A stretch of DNA of 64,000 bases from an uncultured Faecalibacterium sp. (GTDB lineage Bacteria > Bacillota > Clostridia > Oscillospirales > Ruminococcaceae), in the NCBI GenBank assembly GCA_937907025.1, contig CALESJ010000035.1:66275-130274 (forward strand). Direction: 5' to 3'. A program made the position numbers and the translations under genes. Shown piece after piece: positions 20,209 through 28,491 of the stretch. The notes below the pieces were generated by a model. It was not told where the DNA came from and made no database searches. It worked only from the letters and a program-made list of their open reading frames with translations. Every line of letters begins with the position of its first letter. Position 1 is the first letter of the stretch.

Positions 20209-21549
20209 ATGAATGATATGACCCGGGGCAGTGCGTACCGTCATCTCTGGCAGTATGCGCTGCCCTTAATGCTGGGCAACTGGTTTCAGCTGGCTTATAA
20301 TGCGGCCGATTCCATCATTGTGGGGCGTTTTATTGGCAAGGACGCCCTGGCGGCGGAAGGTGCCGCCGCCCCGGTGATGAACCTGGTCATTCTGGCCATT
20401 TCCGGCGTTACCATCGGGGCCGGGGTGCTGATGAGCGAATTTTTCGGTGCCCGGGACCGGGAACAGCTGCGCAAAGAACTGGCCACCACCCTCATTGCCG
20501 GGGCCTGGTTTTCCCTGGCAGTGGCGGTGCTGGGCATCCTGTTCACCCCGCAGATTCTGCGCTGGCAGGCTGTGCCCGATGATATTTTTGCCATAACGGC
20601 GGTATATCTGCGCATCACTTTTGTGGGGGCGCCTTTTACCTGCTTTTATAACGCCCTGGCCGCAGGGCTCAAAAGTGTGGGCGATGCCAAAACACCCTTG
20701 CGGTTCCTGATTTTTTCCTCGCTTCTGAACGTGGTTTTGGACCTGGTGTTCATCGGGGCGCTGGATTTCGGAATTGCCTGCTCGGCGGCCACCACCGTGG
20801 TGGCCCAGGGCGTCAGTGCTTTGCTGGCGGCGGTGTATCTGGTGCGCCGTTTGCCCGATCTCTGCCCGCAGCGGGAAGAATGGCGCGTTGACCGCCTGCT
20901 GCTGGGCCGGACCATGCGGTACGGCAGCGTCACGGCGTTGCAGCAGGCCTGCCAGCCCATCGGCAAGGTGCTGATCCAGGGGCAGGTGAATCTGCTGGGC
21001 GTGGATGTGATGGCTGCTTACAACGCCGTTACCCGCATGGATGATTTCGCCTGCATCCCGGAACAGAGCGTGGCCCAGGGGATCACCACCTTTATTGCCC
21101 AGAACCGGGGTGCAAAGCGGTATGACCGCATCCGGGCCGGGTTCCGGGCAGGGCTGCTCATGGAATTCTGCTACTGGATTCTCATTGGCAGTATTACGGC
21201 GGTTTTCCGTACGCCTATTGTTTCGCTGTTTGTATCGGGAGAGGGAGCTGCACAGGTTACAGCCCTGGGCAGCCAGTATCTGGCTGCCATGGCGGTGTTC
21301 TATATCCTGCCTGCGTTCACCAACGGATTCCAGGGGTATTACCGCGGCATGGGCCGCATGGGCATTACCCTGGCGGGAACGTTTATCCAGACCTCCCTGC
21401 GGGTGGTGTTCACGGTGCTGCTGGCACCCCGGGTGGGCATTTACGGTATCGCCTTTGCCTGCGCGGGCGGTTGGATCGTCATGCTGCTGTTTGAGATTCC
21501 GCTGTACTTTCTGCGCATGCGCGGACATGAGGCGGAAGCAGCCGCCTGA
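20209..21549 (+). CDS. MATE-family efflux transporter
   Basis: The 446-residue protein has twelve predicted helices and typical MATE sequences: LPLMLGNWFQLAYNAADSIIVGRFIGKDALAAEGAAAPV near the start, and FQGYYRGMGRMGITLAG in the C-terminal half. MATE proteins export cationic compounds by Na+ or H+ antiport; some relatives flip lipids. The ATG at 20209 follows a weak AGGGGGC; an ATG directly after the GT2 stop (20182) is an alternative adding nine residues. It may be co-transcribed with GT2, but a role in glycan export is only a guess. Confidence 0.9.
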   Translation: MNDMTRGSAYRHLWQYALPLMLGNWFQLAYNAADSIIVGRFIGKDALAAEGAAAPVMNLVILAISGVTIGAGVLMSEFFGARDREQLRKELATTLIAGAWFSLAVAVLGILFTPQILRWQAVPDDIFAITAVYLRITFVGAPFTCFYNALAAGLKSVGDAKTPLRFLIFSSLLNVVLDLVFIGALDFGIACSAATTVVAQGVSALLAAVYLVRRLPDLCPQREEWRVDRLLLGRTMRYGSVTALQQACQPIGKVLIQGQVNLLGVDVMAAYNAVTRMDDFACIPEQSVAQGITTFIAQNRGAKRYDRIRAGFRAGLLMEFCYWILIGSITAVFRTPIVSLFVSGEGAAQVTALGSQYLAAMAVFYILPAFTNGFQGYYRGMGRMGITLAGTFIQTSLRVVFTVLLAPRVGIYGIAFACAGGWIVMLLFEIPLYFLRMRGHEAEAAA

Positions 21550-21569
21550 ATCCTTGTACAGAATGAAAG

Positions 21570-21601
21570 AAAGCCGGAAGGGCAGAACCTTCCGGCTTTT
21601 G
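21570..21601. terminator. Terminator between convergent MATE and fba genes
   Basis: An 11-bp stem (AAGCCGGAAGG with CCTTCCGGCTT) with a six-base loop is followed by TTTTG on the plus strand. It lies between two converging genes, so it may serve both. Confidence 0.85.
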
Positions 21602-21672
21602 TCATACATAAAAAAGGAGCGGACCCGCCGCTGTGGCAGGTCCGCTCCGGAAGTTTGGGGTTACAGGGAAAA

Positions 21673-22536
21673 TCAGGCCTTGTTGGCAGAGCCGAACAGC
21701 TCGATCTTCTCGCGCACGGTAGCCTTGATGGCCTCGGCGCCGGGAGCCAGCAGCTTGCGGGGGTCGAAGCCCTTGCCCTGCAGGTCCTTGCCCGCTTCGA
21801 TGTACTTGCGGGTGGCCTCGGCGAAGCTCAGCTGGCATTCGGTGTTGACATTGATCTTGGAAACGCCCAGGCTGATGGCCTTGCGGATCATGTCGGCCGG
21901 GATGCCCGTGCCGCCGTGCAGGACCAGAGGAATGTTGTCGGTAGCCTGATGGATCTTGTCCAGAGCGTCGAAGTCCAGGCCCTTCCAGTTGGCGGGGTAC
22001 TTGCCATGGATGTTGCCGATGCCGGCTGCCAGGAAGTCGATGCCCAGGGCAGCGATCTTGGCGCACTCAGCGGGATCAGCCACTTCGCCGGCGCCGATGA
22101 CGCCGTCTTCTTCGCCGCCGATGGAGCCGACTTCGGCTTCAATGGACAGGCCGTGGTCATGAGCCAGAGCGACCAGCTCGGTGGTCTTGGCAACGTTCTC
22201 GTCGATGGGGTAATGGCTGCCGTCGAACATGATGGAGGTGAAGCCGGCGGCCACGCAGGCCTTGGCGCCCTCATAAGTGCCGTGGTCCAGGTGCAGAGCC
22301 ACGGGAACGGTGATGCCCAGGCTCTCATCCATGGCGCGGACCATGGCGGCCACGGTCTTGAAGCCGGTCATGTACTTGCCGGCGCCCTCGGAAACACCGA
22401 GGATAACGGGGCTGTTCATTTCCTGCGCAGTCAGCAGGATGCTCTTGGTCCATTCCAGGTTGTTGATGTTGAACTGACCGACGGCATAGTGACCGTCGCG
22501 TGCTTTCAGCAGCATATTGGTTGCGTTTACCAGCAT
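21673..22536 (-). CDS. fba: Class II fructose-1,6-bisphosphate aldolase
   Basis: The 287-residue protein has ALHLDHGTYE (catalytic Asp84 and zinc ligand His85), GIGNIHGKYP and PLVLHGGTGIP (further zinc-ligand histidines), and the NVNTE motif. It splits fructose bisphosphate into the two triose phosphates in glycolysis and requires zinc. The start is set at 22536, where GGGAGG sits nearby at the right spacing; the reading frame stays open upstream but that part has no conserved character. It is a single-gene unit with a strong promoter. Confidence 0.96.
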   Translation of the reverse strand: MLVNATNMLLKARDGHYAVGQFNINNLEWTKSILLTAQEMNSPVILGVSEGAGKYMTGFKTVAAMVRAMDESLGITVPVALHLDHGTYEGAKACVAAGFTSIMFDGSHYPIDENVAKTTELVALAHDHGLSIEAEVGSIGGEEDGVIGAGEVADPAECAKIAALGIDFLAAGIGNIHGKYPANWKGLDFDALDKIHQATDNIPLVLHGGTGIPADMIRKAISLGVSKINVNTECQLSFAEATRKYIEAGKDLQGKGFDPRKLLAPGAEAIKATVREKIELFGSANKA

Positions 22537-22626
22537 AGTGAAGATACCTCCCAATGTTCTTCTGTTTCCGTTGCAGGAAAAACCCGCGCGGAGCCGAGCG
22601 CCCCGCGCGTCATAGGGTATAGTTTC

Positions 22627-22655
22627 ATTATAGCTTGACATTGACAAAAAAGCAA
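22627..22655 (-). promoter_or_regulatory. Promoter of fba
   Basis: On the minus strand TTGCTT (22650-22655), a 17-bp spacer, and TATAAT (22627-22632), about 90 bp upstream of the aldolase start. Confidence 0.75.
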
Positions 22656-22942
22656 CAAAAATATTTTCCATAGTCTGAAATGGATATTTATTGCGATAAA
22701 AAGTGAAAAAACGACGCCCTGGCCGCCGGGTGCGGGCAGGTGTTTTGTGCCGGGAAACGGCGGCAAAAACCGCGGAAAAACGCCGGACCCCGGGGATTTG
22801 TGCGGGCATACAGGGTGCCGGATGAACTTTTCACCCCGGGCAGTGTGAAGGCAGGTATGCTTTGGAAATCCTTGGGCAATTTGTGAGAAAACGCACGGGT
22901 TTTGGCGGTAAAATCAGAGTTTTGCCAACTTGACACGAGGGT

Positions 22943-23058
22943 TTATCCGAACTGTTATGTGGAAAAATTTTCAACAGGCTGTGGAAAACTCCCTTCCATT
23001 TGGTGGAAAAATCCCGTAGCGGACGGGTTTTCCACGCTTTCAACAGAGTTTTCAACAA
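22943..23058. repeat. Cluster of DnaA-box-like nonamers in a 745-bp non-coding region
   Basis: Between fba and the rRNA methyltransferase (22537-23281) there is no credible gene. Within 116 bp lie seven related nonamers: TTATCCGAA (22943), TGTGGAAAA (22958 and 22980), GGTGGAAAA (23002), TTTTCCACG (23028) and TTTTCAACA (22968 and 23050). All but the first are variants of TGTGGAAAA on either strand. The pairs at 22958-22976 and 23002-23036 form inverted repeats. The consensus resembles DnaA boxes (TTATCCACA/TTTTCCACA), but no dnaA or rpmH is nearby. Function unknown. Confidence 0.5.
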
Positions 23059-23163
23059 TGAACTCGGGGTATGGTGGAATTACGCTTCGTATAAAGCGCG
23101 GTTCAGCGAAAAAACGTGCCCGCAAAAAAGCAAAAAATCTGCACTTTTGACGCGGGTTGACAG

Positions 23164-23193
23164 GTGACAAAGCCCCTGCCTTTGTGGTATACT
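23164..23193 (+). promoter_or_regulatory. Candidate promoter of the rRNA methyltransferase gene
   Basis: GTGACA (23164-23169), an 18-bp spacer and TATACT (23188-23193). A TTGACA seven bases further upstream is too distant from this -10 to be used with it. It would give a leader of about 80 nt before the methyltransferase start. Confidence 0.45.
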
Positions 23194-23281
23194 ATATCCG
23201 TATAATTGCCGTACAAGACCCTTGTGGCTGCGGCCTCAAAAATTCACGGGTGCGGCCCGCCGCCCCGCCGGAGGAACCATG

Positions 23282-24073
23282 ATGAACAAACCGGAACGCC
23301 CGGACAACCGAACCAATACATCCGAAAGCCCCGAAACCCTCGTCTGGGGCAAGAATCCCGTCACCGAACTGCTGCGTGCCGGCACCGGGGTGGACACCCT
23401 GTTGCTGGCTGACGGCCTGGACCCGCGGACCGTGTCCTACTTCACCGCCCTGGGCAAACAGGCCGGAGCGGTCATCAAGCGGGTGCCGTCGGGCAAGCTG
23501 CAGAAGCTCTGCGGCACCCCCGACCACCAGGGAATCGCGGCCTGGGCCGCCCGCATCCAGTATGCGGACCTGGAAGACCTGCTGGACATCGCCACAGAGA
23601 AAGGCGAACCGCCGTTCTTGGTTTTGTGTGACGGCATTGAGGACCCCCACAACCTGGGCGCCATCCTGCGCTCGGCGCTGCTGTGCGGGGCTCATGGCGT
23701 CGTGATCCCGCGCCGCGGCGGTGTGGGCGTTACCGGTACTGTGATGAAAGCCAGTGCCGGGGCCGCCGCCCGCATTCCGGTGGCCCGGGTGCCTAACCTG
23801 GCCCAGGCCATCCGCACCCTGAAAGAGCGGGGCGTCTTTGTATATTGTGCCGACCTGGGCGGCGAATCGCCCGCCCGCACCGACCTGACCGGCTCTATTG
23901 CACTGGTCATGGGCAGCGAGGGCAGCGGCCCTTCGGCGCTGACGAAAAAATTGTGCGACGGTGCCGTCACACTGGACATGGCTGCGGGGGACTGCGGCGT
24001 GGACAGCTACAACGTTTCGGTAGCCGCCGGAATCCTTTTGTATCATATTATGCAGTGCCGCCGCGGGCACTGA
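23282..24073 (+). CDS. rlmB: TrmH/SpoU-family 23S rRNA 2'-O-methyltransferase (RlmB-like)
   Basis: The 263-residue protein has an N-terminal substrate-binding domain (VWGKNPVTELLRAG) and a SPOUT domain with the trefoil-knot motifs LCDGIEDPHNLGAILRSA, VMGSEGSGPS and VDSYNVSVAAGILLYH. These enzymes methylate ribose 2'-OH in rRNA or tRNA using SAM; RlmB (G2251 of 23S rRNA) is the closest match by layout, but TrmH cannot be excluded. GGAGG at 23270-23274 gives 7-nt spacing to the second of two adjacent ATGs, hence the start at 23282 rather than 23279. Confidence 0.88.
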   Translation: MNKPERPDNRTNTSESPETLVWGKNPVTELLRAGTGVDTLLLADGLDPRTVSYFTALGKQAGAVIKRVPSGKLQKLCGTPDHQGIAAWAARIQYADLEDLLDIATEKGEPPFLVLCDGIEDPHNLGAILRSALLCGAHGVVIPRRGGVGVTGTVMKASAGAAARIPVARVPNLAQAIRTLKERGVFVYCADLGGESPARTDLTGSIALVMGSEGSGPSALTKKLCDGAVTLDMAAGDCGVDSYNVSVAAGILLYHIMQCRRGH

Positions 24074-24124
24074 TCGCCGGACTCCGGCGCCGCCCGCGCA
24101 GCGGGCAGGGAAGGGGAGAAGGAT

Positions 24125-27100
24125 ATGCCAAGCAAACGCACCAACGATTCTGTGGAGCGCATCCTGGAAGAACTGAGTCATCAGCAGGCCCGGGATGGTG
24201 TGCGTGACAGTGTAAATGAAAGAAAAGTCGATGAGATCCTGAAAAGTGTGGGCATCGACACTGCCGCGCCCGGAACCTCCCAGGATCCGCTGGGACCTAT
24301 CGGAAAAGAAGATATGCCCCAGGTCGAAGTCAGCGGCGGCGTGGCCGAAGACCGCTTCTCGACTGCGGTGCTGGATGACCTGCTGGGGGATCTGCCCAGC
24401 ATGAAACTGCTGAAAAAGAAAACGCCGCGTCCGGCGCAGACAACGCCTGCCCGGCAGACTCCGGCCCGGCAGCCTGCCCGTACGGCACAGCCGACTGCTG
24501 TGGTGCGTCCGCAGGCAGAAGACTCCCGGCCCCGGCAAACTGCCCCGGCCACGCAGTCTGTGCCGCCGCAGGCGGAGCAGCGCACCCAGCCGGTCCGCCC
24601 GGCAGCGGCGGTGCAGAGCACTCCCGAACAGCCCTCCCGCCCGGCAGAGGCACAACCTTCCCGCCCGGCCCGGCAGGAGGCACCTTCCCAGCCGCAGAAA
24701 ACGGCCCGCGTAAGCGGCAATACGGCAGGGGATACCACCAGTACCAGCGTCATCAAGAATTTCCTGCTCAAGATGGCGCCCGGTGCCGACCATGCCAATA
24801 CCAGTGCCCTGAATGAAGGCAAGGAACAATTCCAGCAATTCTTCGGCAAAACAGCGGCGGTCCTGCCCGGGGAGGACGGGAAACTCCGCGACCCGTCCAC
24901 CCATCGCAAGCGTGGTCTGTTCGGGCTTGGCCGTGCGGAAGATTCCGGGCAGTTCGTTCCCATCAATGTTTCGCTGGGCGGCCGCCGGGAAGAACCGCTC
25001 CCCCAGCCGGAAGAACCGGAACAGCCCGAACCGCAGGAAGAAACTTATACACCGGCAACGCAGCAGCCTGAACCGGAAGCATATACGGACGATGCCGATG
25101 AGTATGATGATGGGGAGGCTGCGGCCCCGGTGCATGCAGAACCGGCCCCGGCGCCTGCTCCCGAACCGGAAACATCGCACAAGACCGTGTACCATTCCCA
25201 GCATATGGGCAGTGCGCCCGCGGCACCCCGCCATTCGGGCGGTACGGTCAGTGTGACCCTGAGCGGGATCCGGGACGCCCTGCGCGGCGGTTCTGCCTCC
25301 GGCGCTACCGGTACGGTCTACCGTAAAAAGCGCAACACCATTGAATTTACGCCCGGCCAGAAACTGGCCCGCACACCCGAGGCCCCGCCGGTGGAAGAAA
25401 TTCACGGCGAGCCTGTGGGAGAACCGGTCATGACATCCACCGCGGCCGTTACATCCACCTCCGCGTTCAATATTCCTATCCAGGAAGACGAGGAAACACA
25501 GGCGCGGGAGGATACCCGCGACTTCCTCAAGGACCTGGGCGTGGTAACGGCTTCGGCTGCGCAGACTGCGGCCCGGGCGGCGCAGGCGACCCCGCGTCCG
25601 CAGCCGGTGGTGCAGACACAGCCTGCCGAACCGCAGCCCACTGTTGAACGGCCTGTACAAAATGTAGAAAATAAGCAGTCAGTACGGCCTGTACAAAACA
25701 CGCAACCCGTGCAATCCGCACAACCGGCACCGCAGCCGACGGTCCGCACCGCCCGGGAAGATACCTTTGAGGAAATCTCCCGGGATGAAGCGGTGTCCAT
25801 GACCGGGGAAGTGCGCCTGGCTGATATTGCCGCCGGCCGCACCGAGGAGGATACCTCTGCCTTTGAGGCAGACCTGGCCCACGCCGGGACCCATGAGATC
25901 AGCCCCGATACGGTGGATTTCATGGCCCAGCTGGATGCCGAGCCCCGGCCGCGCTCGGATACAGGTGCCTTCGTGAAGGGCATTGAGCAGTCCATCAACG
26001 AGGAAGAAGGCACCGATGCCTCCGAGGACCGCTTTGCCAAAGCCGCCGGTATCCTGACCGATACTTCAGAGGAAGAACCCACCGGGCAGCGCACTAAGGC
26101 GGGCATCCGCCTGACCGGCAAACCGAAGGACGAGGAGCAGGACGGCGAAAAGTCCGAGCCGCCTTTTGAGGAGGAGGAAGCCGCCAAGCCCAGCCGCCAC
26201 CGGGAATACGAGCATCTGGATGATGCACCGGCCGTGCGCCGTGACCTGGATAATCAGATTCTGCTGCTGACCGCTGCGGCTATTGTGTCCGGCGTGGCAG
26301 CTGTGGTGATGCTGTATCTGGGCATTGCCGCCGGCGGAGCTCTGCCCATGCCCGCGCCGCTGGACCCGAAAGCCGGCTCCACACCGCTGCTGGCAACCAT
26401 GCTGGTGCTGCTGCTGTTCTGCTGTGCGCTGAACTGGCGCACCATGCTGGACGGCGTGAAGGGCCTGTTCAAAGGTCCTACCGCCGATACCCTGTCCGCC
26501 CTGGCGGCGTTGGGATCGGTGATCCAGCTGGCGGTTTTTCTGGTTCAGCCCGACTGGTATACGCCCGACAAGCTCTGCCTGCTGGCCGGGCCTGCCGCGC
26601 TGGTACTCTGCTTCAATGCTCTCGGCAAGCGGCTGGACGCCATTACCACGCGGGAAAACTTCCAGCTGGTCAGTGCCAAGGTGGACCATGCGGTGGCCTA
26701 TCGCCTGAAAGATGCGGGCATCCTGCGGGCCGTGACCCGCGGTCTGGACCAGCCCCGTCCCAGCGTTCTGGTCAGCCGTCCCACCCAGCTGATGAAGGAC
26801 TTCCTGTCCTCCAGCAGCTCTCACCGTACCTCGGATAAGAACCAGCAGCAGCTGGGCCGCCTGGTAGGCGGCGTGGCGCTGGTGGCGCTGTTGTTCACGC
26901 TGGTGTACCGCAAGGACCCCGGCCTGGCGTTCACGGCCATGGCGGCGGTGCTCTGCCTGGGCGCACCGCTGGCAGGAACCCTGCTCAGCGCCCTGCCCGC
27001 CCGCCTGATGCAGCGCAGCGCTGCCCAAGTGGGAGCGGTCATTCCCGGCTGGCGTGACATTCGCCAGCTGGGCCGCATCAATGTGATTCAGGTTTCCACC

Positions 27101-27925
27101 CAGGACCTGTTCCCCAAGGGTTGTGTCAAACTCTGCGGCATCAAGCCGGTGAACAAAGAAAATATTGACCGTGCCATTATCTATGCGGCTTCCATGATGG
27201 CGGAAGGTGCCCCCACGCTCCGGGAAGTGTTCCTGGGGATGATCGGGGACAACCGCAAGCTGCTGGATAAGGTGGATGACTTTGAAACCGTCTACGGCAT
27301 GGGCTATGTGGGCTGGGTCAAGGGCCAGCGGGTTCTGGCCGGCAACCGCCGTTTGATGGAAAAGTTCGACATCGCGGTGCCCAGCCTGGAATACGAACAG
27401 CGGCATACCGTGAACCAGCGCCGGGTCATCTACCTGGCCGTGTCCGGCAAGCTGTACAGCATGTTCCAGGTGGTGTACCAGGCCGAGCCTGATACCGCCG
27501 CTGTGCTGGACAGCCTGCGCCGCAGCGGGATGTCCCTGATTGTGGACTGTGACGACTTCAACTGTGACGAGGCGCTGCTGGAAGCTGCCTACGCCCTGCC
27601 CACCGGTACGGTGCGTGTGCTGGACGGTACTGCCCGTAAAGCGCTGGAACCGGCCATTGCCTGGCTGCCCGAAAGCGAAGGCAACATGCTGCATCTGGGC
27701 AGTTTCGTCAGTTATGTAGGCGGCCTGGAAGCCGCTGCCGGTGCCGCCGAAGGCGAGCGCAAAGCCGCCATGATCCTGTCGGTGTCGGTGCTGCTTTCCT
27801 GTGTGCTGGCCGTCATTATGGTCCTGGCCGGGGGCATTGCGGCTCTGCCGCTGCCCGCCCTGGTGCTGTACCAGGCGGCCTGGGCCGTGCTGGCTCTGGT
27901 TTTCCCCATGCTGCAGCGTTATTGA
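24125..27925 (+). CDS. Large membrane protein: disordered N-terminus fused to a degenerate P-type ATPase-like core
   Basis: The protein has 1266 residues. Residues 1 to about 700 are low complexity, rich in Pro, Gln, Ala and Glu, with short charged segments. From about 709 there are helix pairs (ILLLTAAAIVSGVAAVVMLYLG onward), then P1B-type ATPase order: LSALAALGSV, the LCLGAPLAG helix where transporters have CPC, a 15-residue stretch aligning with the DKTGTLT segment, an N-domain with YGMGYVGWVKGQRVLAGNRRLM (GNRRLM about 1073-1078), an HAD-like segment, and two C-terminal helices. The phosphorylated Asp is replaced by Ser991 (QVSTQDLFPKG), TGDN by DCDDFN (about 1141-1146), and the CPC is lost. 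No actuator TGE motif is seen. It is therefore probably a pseudo-ATPase; role unknown. The intact frame and host-like codons argue against decay. Confidence 0.75.
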   Translation: MPSKRTNDSVERILEELSHQQARDGVRDSVNERKVDEILKSVGIDTAAPGTSQDPLGPIGKEDMPQVEVSGGVAEDRFSTAVLDDLLGDLPSMKLLKKKTPRPAQTTPARQTPARQPARTAQPTAVVRPQAEDSRPRQTAPATQSVPPQAEQRTQPVRPAAAVQSTPEQPSRPAEAQPSRPARQEAPSQPQKTARVSGNTAGDTTSTSVIKNFLLKMAPGADHANTSALNEGKEQFQQFFGKTAAVLPGEDGKLRDPSTHRKRGLFGLGRAEDSGQFVPINVSLGGRREEPLPQPEEPEQPEPQEETYTPATQQPEPEAYTDDADEYDDGEAAAPVHAEPAPAPAPEPETSHKTVYHSQHMGSAPAAPRHSGGTVSVTLSGIRDALRGGSASGATGTVYRKKRNTIEFTPGQKLARTPEAPPVEEIHGEPVGEPVMTSTAAVTSTSAFNIPIQEDEETQAREDTRDFLKDLGVVTASAAQTAARAAQATPRPQPVVQTQPAEPQPTVERPVQNVENKQSVRPVQNTQPVQSAQPAPQPTVRTAREDTFEEISRDEAVSMTGEVRLADIAAGRTEEDTSAFEADLAHAGTHEISPDTVDFMAQLDAEPRPRSDTGAFVKGIEQSINEEEGTDASEDRFAKAAGILTDTSEEEPTGQRTKAGIRLTGKPKDEEQDGEKSEPPFEEEEAAKPSRHREYEHLDDAPAVRRDLDNQILLLTAAAIVSGVAAVVMLYLGIAAGGALPMPAPLDPKAGSTPLLATMLVLLLFCCALNWRTMLDGVKGLFKGPTADTLSALAALGSVIQLAVFLVQPDWYTPDKLCLLAGPAALVLCFNALGKRLDAITTRENFQLVSAKVDHAVAYRLKDAGILRAVTRGLDQPRPSVLVSRPTQLMKDFLSSSSSHRTSDKNQQQLGRLVGGVALVALLFTLVYRKDPGLAFTAMAAVLCLGAPLAGTLLSALPARLMQRSAAQVGAVIPGWRDIRQLGRINVIQVSTQDLFPKGCVKLCGIKPVNKENIDRAIIYAASMMAEGAPTLREVFLGMIGDNRKLLDKVDDFETVYGMGYVGWVKGQRVLAGNRRLMEKFDIAVPSLEYEQRHTVNQRRVIYLAVSGKLYSMFQVVYQAEPDTAAVLDSLRRSGMSLIVDCDDFNCDEALLEAAYALPTGTVRVLDGTARKALEPAIAWLPESEGNMLHLGSFVSYVGGLEAAAGAAEGERKAAMILSVSVLLSCVLAVIMVLAGGIAALPLPALVLYQAAWAVLALVFPMLQRY

Positions 27926-27950
27926 TTAACTATAAAGGGAGCGTGGTCTT

Positions 27951-28355
27951 TTGTACCGCACAAGCGAACAGCAGATGAGCATTTATGATTATCTGCCGCC
28001 CTATCACGGCGAACTGGCCGAGCGCAACCGCTGGGTCCGCCTGGCCGCCGCCATCAACTGGGATGCGTTTGAAAAAGAATACAGCGGTCACTTCGGCCAT
28101 GTGGGCAAGGTGGCGGTTCCCGCGCGGGTGGCGTACGGCTGCCTGATCATCCGGGCCGCCTGCGGTGTGTCCGACCGGGAAACCGTGGCCCTCATCCGGG
28201 AAAGCCCGTATCTGCAATACTTCCTTGGGTTTGAAGCCTTCACCGACACGGTGCCGTTCTCGGCCCGCAGCATGGAGCGTTTCCGCACCCGAATCCCGGC
28301 GGACAAGGTCCGCGAGGCGGTGCGGATGCTGCGTCGGTTTGAAGCCGAAGACTGA
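27951..28355 (+). CDS. Stand-alone transposase N-terminal domain (InsH_N/DUF772-like, IS5/IS1182 type)
   Basis: The 134-residue protein matches the N-terminal domain of IS5/IS1182-type transposases: SIYDYLPPYH, then VAYGCLIIRAACGVSDRETVALIRESPYLQYFLGF and FSARSMERFRTRIP. The DDE catalytic domain is entirely absent; a stop and a terminator-like hairpin follow. The start is TTG at 27951 after AAAGGGA; the ATG at 27975 is an alternative. Codon use and GC match the neighbours, and the frame is intact, so it is either an old remnant or a domesticated DNA-binding protein. No terminal inverted repeats were recognised around it. Confidence 0.7.
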   Translation: MYRTSEQQMSIYDYLPPYHGELAERNRWVRLAAAINWDAFEKEYSGHFGHVGKVAVPARVAYGCLIIRAACGVSDRETVALIRESPYLQYFLGFEAFTDTVPFSARSMERFRTRIPADKVREAVRMLRRFEAED

Positions 28356-28367
28356 ACTTTTCTGTTT

Positions 28368-28399
28368 CCAGGGACGCCGCGCACGCCCCTGGCTTTTTG
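28368..28399 (+). terminator. Terminator-like hairpin after the transposase-domain gene
   Basis: CCAGGG pairs with CCCTGG across a GC-rich loop, followed by CTTTTTG, 13 bp after the stop codon. Confidence 0.65.
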
Positions 28400-28491
28400 T
28401 GCCCGGCTACCGGGCCTGACCATACCGTCACGGCGGCGCCGTTTGCTGCCGTTTTCCGCTTTTATCATCATGCTACCAAGAAGGAACACAC

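Noticed and set aside
22943..23058. The chromosomal origin of replication
   Set aside because: The nonamers are suggestive, but there is no dnaA, dnaN, rpmH or AT-rich unwinding block beside them, so a full origin claim is not supported.
23192..25660. 822-codon antisense frame over the rRNA methyltransferase and pseudo-ATPase tail
   Set aside because: It crosses an intergenic promoter region and two real genes; composition is Arg/Gly-rich noise.
28400..28491. A manganese (yybP-ykoY) riboswitch before the putative metal exporter
   Set aside because: The gap is under 100 bp and lacks the conserved paired loops of that riboswitch.
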